Below are positions 58,001-64,000 of a stretch of 64,000 nt of DNA, one piece after another. Position 1 is the stretch's first letter, and every line of letters starts with the position of its first letter. The notes beneath the pieces were generated by a model. It was not told the origin of the DNA. It saw only the letters and a list, made by a program, of their open reading frames with translations, and searched no databases. This DNA comes from Isoetes taiwanensis (taxonomy: Eukaryota; Streptophyta; Lycopodiopsida; Isoetales; Isoetaceae). Location of the stretch: NCBI GenBank assembly GCA_021234155.1, contig JAJEKV010000072.1, forward strand, positions 6,759,335-6,823,334, given 5' to 3'. A program made the position numbers and the translations under genes.

Positions 58001-58573
58001 CATATTTCTTCAGTTTGCTCATTGCCTCCAACTGCCTGGCCTTGTCATCGTCACTTGTAAGGCCTGCTGTCACTTCTGTAGTTTCCCTGCCTTTAGAACT
58101 AGCTTCTTCCTTATCCTTCACTGCCTGTAAGTAGACACGCCTCGTGCTAATGGCTCGTCGAACAACTGTAAGCCCCTCGCATATTTGTTTAGGAGTCAAT
58201 GGCTCGCCAACTTTCCAGCCAAATTTAAAGAGGTTATCGGCCATGTCGTTTGATCTTAATGCAGTCTCTTTAAAAGAGCTAGCACTGCATCGATTGATCT
58301 TCTTTAGGCCCTTCTTATTTTTTTGGCCCACTTCAACTAGCACTGAACAGAAAGAATCGTCCTGTATTTCGCATGTGATAAGAATTCCCTGCTTCTTCAT
58401 TTGATCAGTCTCTCTTACCCTATACATGAATATGAGGTCTGTCTTCCCACCAGTTTTAAAGATCTCCACCTACCATTCTGACCCCTCTACAAGATCTTCT
58501 TCTGGACATGGAGGTTCTAGCTGAGCCTTTATTATTCCGGATGTTTCTTCTAACGTCAATACATGCTGCAGGT
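55043..58573 (-). pseudogene. ParB-like (DGQHS) and degenerate DNA-methylase-like protein gene
   Basis: Exon A is 58573-57553 and exon B starts at 57087; the 465-base GT-AG intron joins them in frame (phase 2). Exon A carries a Lys-rich region, then IHFMIIDGQHSIEAQK (57770-57720), like the DGQHR/ParB-Srx motif of prokaryotic ParB-like and DndB-type proteins. Exon B has a charged N-terminal part (KSTRTKKKKGDEKGD), a helical middle, then HDITLFVLDSRGTRWSLEDY and MNYTIVTICPSDMS, resembling worn methylase motifs IV-V, an acidic Glu run and FCPLGTTCWELHVGGY...ALKLARKC, like motif I of N4/N6 DNA methylases. Breaks: a TAG at 58472-58470, a frameshift near 56110-56190 and another near 55790-55800. 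ParB-plus-methylase proteins are known from phages; a plant version would be of foreign or mobile origin. The assignment rests on short motifs. Confidence 0.5.
57147..57515. repeat. Cluster of eight 20-21 bp GC palindromes in the intron
   Basis: Sites at 57147-57167 (decayed), 57181-57201, 57237-57256, 57271-57290, 57349-57369, 57383-57403, 57461-57481 and 57495-57515. The core is AAATCGCGCC, one base, GGCGCGATTT. Flanks such as GCCTTC and TTCATATTA recur in both orientations, so neighbouring sites also form larger inverted repeats. They lie within the 465-base intron between exons A and B of the ParB-like gene. Confidence 0.9.
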
Positions 58574-59756
58574 CTGTAACAGTAACAACAAGGTTTAAAA
58601 TGAAACGCACTTATTTAAGAAGTGCGTTTGAAAGATTCCTTCTAAAAATTTACAAAATTCTAAAATACCCCTAAAAAGGACTCTTTTACTATCTTGTGTC
58701 TAAAGATTTATAAAACTGCTCATGAAAACAGACATTTTAGGAAGACTTAACATTAAGGAGAAGAACAACAAAGAAAAATATCTCATTTTAGAGGGGAAAA
58801 GGACCACTACGAAAGCCAAAGATTTATTATGGGGCAAACTCATATGAAAAAATTAGACGCTTTTGTATCTTATCCCTTAGAACGTTTATATTGGCTGTTA
58901 TAGAAGACAAAAAATTTGTTATTTCACAACCATTTTGGCTAAACATCCTAATTGACCTTAAAAGACATTGGGAGACAGTTGAACAAACTGCTTGAATGAA
59001 AAATTATTGTTTTTGCATCATATGGTGTTACAAATGGTAATACATCCACGAAATCATGCAGTTAGTTGAAGTTCCAACTGACGATGAGTATAAATTTATA
59101 CCGAGGAAACAGAAGTTGAAGTAGTGAAGCTCTGTGATTACATGGCCTTCTTTGTTGTTCTCGGAGATGTATTCATCATGTCTTTGGGCTTGCACAATAC
59201 CAATCCACAATATAGTGTTGTTGAGAAGATAGTCAAGCTCCTTGTCAATGTTGAGAGTCTTCAGCACAATTCCATCATCTCAGCGATTGGGCATGCCACT
59301 CGCACATTTTTCTCCCAGAAGTATTTGTCTATCTTGCTTTTTTTTGTCTGTTTGCAAAGAAATAGGTAAACTTTTGAGGGGTTGCTACTCCTCGCACCCC
59401 TATGGACAAACTACGTAGTTTCCTTCTCGTTGAACACATGTGTCTCCATAACATTTTGGGGTCCTTTGCCTTTAGTAGCAGTTTTTGAGCTGCCTAAAGT
59501 GAAGTTAGCATGTGTGTAGAGAAAAAAAAGTAAAAATAACAACGGGATTCGACTAATTTATGCTCTAACATTGCATTACAATGTCAGAGAATCTAGAACT
59601 ATTTTAGAACTTTTTGAACTAAAAAACTAAGAAAACTGCATAAAATTATCTCTTGAGTGTGTTATTTCAACAGTATTAAGTTGCAAAAACCTTTGGGAGC
59701 AAGAAAGACCCCACAAGATTTTGCACGATATAAACTTATACTCCTGGACTACATAT
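58574..59756. other. Intergenic, nothing recognised
   Basis: Upstream of exon A. An open plus-strand frame at 59124-59369 (81 codons) is unrecognised. The promoter or earlier exons of the ParB-like gene may lie here. Confidence 0.4.
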
Positions 59757-59816
59757 TTTATATATATATATATATATATATCTATATACATCTTATACAT
59801 GTGAATATATATATAT
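59757..59816. repeat. (TA)n tract, apparent insertion site
   Basis: TA dinucleotide runs immediately precede repeat copy R1. Confidence 0.8.
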
Positions 59817-60224
59817 ACAAGAAATTTAATGCGTCCTATGGTGCATGTCCGAGTTTTAGCATGTTCCTATGCTGCAAGTTCTTGTCGTGCCCTACATTCT
59901 AAAAAAATCTCTTGAGAATACTCTAAATTCATAGATTCTCTAAGATTCTATCAAGGTTCTCTTGGAGGTTTCGTGGAGATTCCTCTAAATTTTATAAGAT
60001 TCCCTCTAGATTCCATTAGATTTTCATAGATTCTCCAAGATTCTATGAAGATCCTCCTAGATCCCCTTAGATCCCTTTAGACTTTATGAGATTGCCCTAG
60101 GTTCCCTTACATTATATGAGATTCAAAGAGATTCTATAAAGATTCCCTTAGATACTCTAAGATTTCATCAACATTTGTTTAGATTCCCTTAGATTTTATG
60201 AAGATTCCCCTAGATTCTCTTATG

Positions 60225-60292
60225 TTCTAGAACTTTCTAGAAGATTCTAGAACTTTCTAGAGTCTTCCAGAACATTCTAGAACTTTCTTGAA
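60225..60292. promoter_or_regulatory. Heat-shock-element array, copy R1 (14 pentamers)
   Basis: TTC and GAA alternate at exact five-base spacing for 68 bases, with a single GAG exception. Confidence 0.75.
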
Positions 60293-60379
60293 CTAGCTAA
60301 AATGTTATAGTCTATTTTATCTTAATGGGAACATTACCCTTAAGTATATTTGAAACATAAATTATTCATGGAATTAATG

Positions 60380-60437
60380 CTTGGTCTAGTGGTTAGAATC
60401 AGGGGCTGGGGGATCAATTGCCAGGGTTCAAATCCCC
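60380..60437 (+). promoter_or_regulatory. Internal Pol III promoter, copy R1
   Basis: A box TGGTCTAGTGG (60382-60392), B box GGTTCAAATCC (60425-60435). Confidence 0.7.
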
Positions 60438-60804
60438 TATACAACATAAAAATTTTAAAAGCCTTTTCCTAAGGGATGAGCATTCAACTTGGGCCGTAGG
60501 ATCTTGGACCCGATCAAGGGTCGAGATCTTACCACGTGACAATAATTAAAGCAACATGAGCCAATTCCCAAAGCCATGTGCACCGTAGGATGTGTCCCAA
60601 AGCAACGTGAGCCGTAGGATCTTGGACCGACGATCAGGATCAGATCAACCTGGACCGTAGGATCGCGTCTATACGGATTATATATAAACTCCCAGGCCAT
60701 CTGGGCCGTAGGATACGTCCCAAAGCCACGCGAGCTGTCGGATCTCGAATGGACGGTCGGATAAGCGCGACAAACATAAGAACATATATAGAGTATATGT
60801 ATAT

Positions 60805-62035
60805 ACAAGAAATTTAACACGTCCTACGGTGCATGTTCCAACAGTGCAAATTCCAATTTTAGCATTCCCTTATATTCTTCAACTTTAGCATTCATGAAGA
60901 TTCCCTTAGATTCTCTTAGAATTTTCTATTTTGATTGAAGTGCTTACCCATGAGCATTTAAAACCTTCCAAAATAATCTATCTTGGATCTGTGTAACATG
61001 TCTAAAACACTTTTTATTTTTTTTAGGGGCGCTTTACCCTGAGCATCTAGAACATTTTTTTTTCCAAGATTTATATTCTATACCTTTATTATGAAACATT
61101 TTAGAACATTCTATGTGGCTCTTTACAAAATCTTAAAAAAACTCTAAGATTTTATCAAGATCTTTTTAGATTCCCTTAGATATTATGAAGATTCCCCTAG
61201 ATTCAACTAGATTTTAAGAGATTCCTTTAGACTTGTAAATATCTTCCTAGATTCTCTTATAATTTATGAGATTTCCTTAGGAACCCTTTAATTCTCCTAG
61301 ATTCCCTTACATTTTACAAATTTCTAAAACGTTCTAGAACTTTCTGGAACATTCTGAAACTTTCAAAACATCCCAGAACTTTCTGGAAGTATTTCCCTAT
61401 TTCCTTACATTCCCAAAGATTCCCTTACATTTGGAAGGATTCTCTTAGATCTCCCCTAGATTCTCTTATATTCCAAAACATTTTAGAATTCTAGAACATT
61501 CTAGAAGATTTTAGAACTTTCTAGAGCCTCCAGAACTTTCTAGAACTTTCTTGAATTATCTAGAACGTTATATTCTATTTTATCTTAATTAGAATATTAC
61601 CTTTAAGTATATTTGAAACATAAATTATTCATAGAATTAATGCCTGGTCTAGTAGTTAGGATGAGGGGCTGGGGGGTTAATGACCAGGGTTCGAATCCCC
61701 CCAATAACATAAAAAGTTTTAAAAGCCTTCCCTTAAAATTTGTTGAAAATACCAAGGCCCGAGCATGCAATGTGAGCCGTAGGATCTTGGACCAAGGATT
61801 ATGATCAATCTGGACCGTAGGATCATGTAGGATATATCTAAAGCAACGTGAGCCGTAGGATCTCGGACCAACGGTCAGGATTAGATCAACCTGGACCGTA
61901 GGATCGCTTACATATAATCGGTCACAAACTCCCAACCCACCTGGGCCATAGGATACGTCCCAAAGCCACGTGAGCCGTAGGATCTCGGATCAACGGCCGG
62001 ATTCAAGAGGACAAACATAAGAACATATATATGTT
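60805..62035 (+). mobile_element. HSE/Pol III repeat element, copy R2
   Basis: Same order, about 1.23 kb: HSE-like block 61496-61556, A box 61645-61655, B box 61688-61698, CCGTAGGATC motifs 61776-61990. Nearly identical to R3, so R2 and R3 arose by tandem duplication. Confidence 0.75.
61643..61700 (+). promoter_or_regulatory. Internal Pol III promoter, copy R2
   Basis: A box TGGTCTAGTAG, B box GGTTCGAATCC; both consensus. Confidence 0.7.
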
Positions 62036-62042
62036 ATGATAT

Positions 62043-63258
62043 ACAAGAAATTTAACACGTCCTACGGTGCATGTTCCAACAGTGCAAATTTCAATTTTAG
62101 CATTCCTTTATATTCTTCAACTTTAGCATTCATGAAGATTCCCTTAGATTCTCTTAGAATTTTCTATTTTGATTCAAGTGCTTACCCATGAGCATTTTGG
62201 ATCTGTGCAACATGTCTAAAACACTTTCTATTTTTAGACTGAGGCGCTTACCCTGAGCATCTAGAACATTTTTTTTTCCAAGATTTATATTGTATACCTT
62301 TATTATGAAACATTTTAGAACATTCTATTGTGGCTCTTTGCAAAATCTTTAAAAAACTCTAATATTTCATCAAGATCTTTTTAGATTCCCTTAGATATTA
62401 TGAAGATTCCCCTAGATTCAACTAGATTTTAAGAGATTCCTTTAGACTTGTAAATATCTTCCTAGATTCTCTTATAATTTATGAGATTTTCTTAGATTCC
62501 CTTTAATTCTCCTGGATTCCCTTACATTTTACAAATTTGTAAAACATTCTAGAACTTTCTGGAACATTCTGAAACTTTCAAAACATCCCAGAACTTTCTG
62601 GAAGTATTTCCCTATTTCCTTACATTCCCAAAGATTCCCTTACATTTGGAAGGATTCTCTTAGATTTCCCCTAGATTCTCTTATATTCTAAAACATTTTA
62701 GAATTCTAGAACTTTCTAGAACATTCTAGAAGATTTTAGAACTTTCTAGAGCCTCCAGAACTTTCTAGAACTTTCTTGAATTATCTAGAATATTATATTC
62801 TATTTTATCTTAATTAAAAGATTACCTTTAAGTATATTTGAAACATAAATTATTCATAGAATTAATGCCTGGTCTAGTGGTTAGAATGGGGGGCTGGGGG
62901 CTTAATGACCAGGGTTCGAATCCCTCCAATAACATAAAAAATTTTAAGAGCCTTTCCTTAAGATTTGTTAATAATACCAAGGCCCGAGCATGCAACGTGA
63001 GCCGTAGGATCTTAGACCAAGGATTATGATCAATCTGGACCGTAGGATCATGTAGGATATATCTAAAGCAACGTGAGCCGTAGGATCTCGGACCAACGGT
63101 CAGGATCGAGATCAACACGGGCCAGGATCGCTTACATATAATCGGTCACAAACTCCCAAGCCACCTGGGCCATAGGATACGTCCCAAAGCCACGTGAGCC
63201 GTAGGATCTCGGATCAACGGCCGGATTCAGGAGGACAAACATAAGAACATATATATGT
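62043..63258 (+). mobile_element. HSE/Pol III repeat element, copy R3
   Basis: Same order as R2: HSE block about 62700-62780, A box 62870-62880, B box 62913-62923, CCGTAGGATC motifs 63000-63210. Confidence 0.75.
62868..62926 (+). promoter_or_regulatory. Internal Pol III promoter, copy R3
   Basis: A box TGGTCTAGTGG, B box GGTTCGAATCC, about 32 bases apart. Confidence 0.7.
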
Positions 63259-63434
63259 TATGATATATCATAACATATATATGTGTATATATATATCATA
63301 ACATATATATGTTCTTATGTTTGTCCTCCTGAATCCGGCCGTTGATCCGAGATCCTACGGCTCACGTGGCTTTGGGACGTATCCTATGGCCCAGGTGGCT
63401 TGGGAGTTTGTGACCGATTATATGTAAGCGATCC
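63127..63434. repeat. Inverted repeat where R3 meets the R4 fragment
   Basis: The last ~135 bases of R3 are mirrored by 63297-63434 with near-perfect identity around an AT-rich centre (63259-63296). R4 (63300-63468) is thus a 3'-end-only copy on the minus strand. Confidence 0.8.
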
Positions 63435-63468
63435 TACGGTCCAGGTTGATCTGATCCTGACCGTTGAT

Positions 63469-63471
63469 CCG

Positions 63472-63499
<28 letters not shown>
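63469..63499. repeat. (TA)n tract
   Basis: About 15 TA units directly before copy R5. Confidence 0.85.
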
Positions 63500-63506
<7 letters not shown>

Positions 63507-64000
63507 GCGTCCTACGGCGCATTGTTCCAGTTTTAGCATGTTCTTACGATGCAAGGCCCTGTCATGTTCTAGGTAACCAACGATTCTACTGAGATTCTCT
63601 TGTGATTCCTCTATATTCTTCAACATTCTATGTATTATATTTAGCATTCATGAAGATTCCCCTAGATTTGATTGAGGTGCTTACCCATGAGCATTTAGAA
63701 CCTTCCAAAATAATTTATTTTGGATCTGCGTAACAATTCTAAAACACTTTCTATTTTCGGGGAGGCGCTTCCCCGAAAGCATCTAGATTTTTTTTTTTTT
63801 TTTCAAGATTTATATTGTACCCCTTTATTATGAAACATTTTAGAACATTCTATTGTGGCTCTTTGCAAAATCTTAAAAAAACTCTAAGATTACATCAAGA
63901 TTTTCTTAGATTCCATTAGATATTATGAATATTCCCTTAGATTCAACTAGATTTTAAGAGAATGCATTAGACTTGTAAATATTTTCCTAGATTCTCTTAC
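63500..64000 (+). mobile_element. HSE/Pol III repeat element, copy R5 (cut by the window end)
   Basis: Begins with AATGCGTCCTACGG and the AGATTCCC arrays as in R2/R3; the HSE and Pol III parts would lie beyond 64000. Confidence 0.65.

Larger units (their letters stand above)
59817..60795 (+). mobile_element. HSE/Pol III repeat element, copy R1
   Basis: ACAAGAAATTTAA start; AGATTCCC/AATCT-rich array 59900-60220; HSE array 60225-60292; tRNA-like promoter 60380-60437; CCGTAGGATC array 60490-60730; end GACAAACATAAGAACATATATA. This is the shortest complete-looking copy, about 980 bases. Confidence 0.75.

Noticed and set aside
44883-58573. A prokaryote-style defence operon (ParB, methylase, phosphatase)
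   Set aside because: Genes contain spliceosomal introns, are broken, and are followed by plant UBP12/13 and PheRS exons; a mosaic of captured pieces fits better.
60380-60437. A functional tRNA gene
   Set aside because: A and B boxes are perfect, but acceptor and anticodon stems do not pair well, and the sequence recurs within a larger repeat; called tRNA-derived promoter instead.

Overview
This is nuclear DNA from a plant, most likely a seedless vascular plant such as a fern. Genes have short GT-AG introns, there is a large two-exon PPR gene of early-land-plant style, and repeats fill most of the window. The species assignment is inference. Only two genes look intact: an organellar PPR protein gene (6173-8371, minus) and a 15-exon UGT80/MGT-type glycosyltransferase gene (38088-42127, plus; 492 codons before the stop, with every exon phase agreeing). 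Nearly everything else is transposons, nested insertions and captured gene pieces.

Layout. 34-5714: a giant foldback, two 2.4-kb arms facing each other, each carrying a broken gene for an AT-hook protein with a rolling-circle HUH/Y1 Rep-like domain (Replitron-like). 6173-8371: PPR gene. 11295-20340 and 59817-64000: several copies of a 1-1.5 kb repeat that joins a perfect heat-shock-element array to an internal Pol III (tRNA-like) promoter and an array of CCGTAGGATC motifs. One copy is split at 13699/19807 by a 6107-bp Helitron (13700-19806) that carries PPR and DUF616 gene fragments and a LINE flanked by a 37-bp target duplication. 20770-24132: LINE and LTR-retrotransposon debris. 24133-31702: a non-LTR retrotransposon (APE endonuclease, reverse transcriptase, zinc motif) split by a 4035-bp TIR transposon with an 8-bp target duplication. 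32717-36722: a PIF/Harbinger-like element (TTA duplication) that itself contains a 1167-bp hAT element (8-bp duplication, perfect 14-bp TIRs). 37421-37784: argininosuccinate lyase 3' exons.

44375-58573 (all minus strand): a mosaic read from right to left as a ParB-like (DGQHS motif) plus degenerate DNA-methylase-like gene, an FCP1/HAD-type phosphatase, a UBP12/13 deubiquitinase fragment and the 3' end of phenylalanyl-tRNA synthetase alpha. The last 5.84 kb of this mosaic is tandemly duplicated (44375-50211 and 50212-56056). A dense family of 20-21 bp perfect or near-perfect palindromes, arms AAATCGCGCC/GGCGCGATTT, sits in the intron of the ParB-like gene and beside the phosphatase exon.

The most unusual systems are (1) the HUH-Rep inverted pair, (2) the HSE-array plus Pol III promoter repeat and (3) the ParB/methylase-like gene with palindromes inside it. 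Calls come from reading the sequence and from recalled family signatures; no database search was possible.
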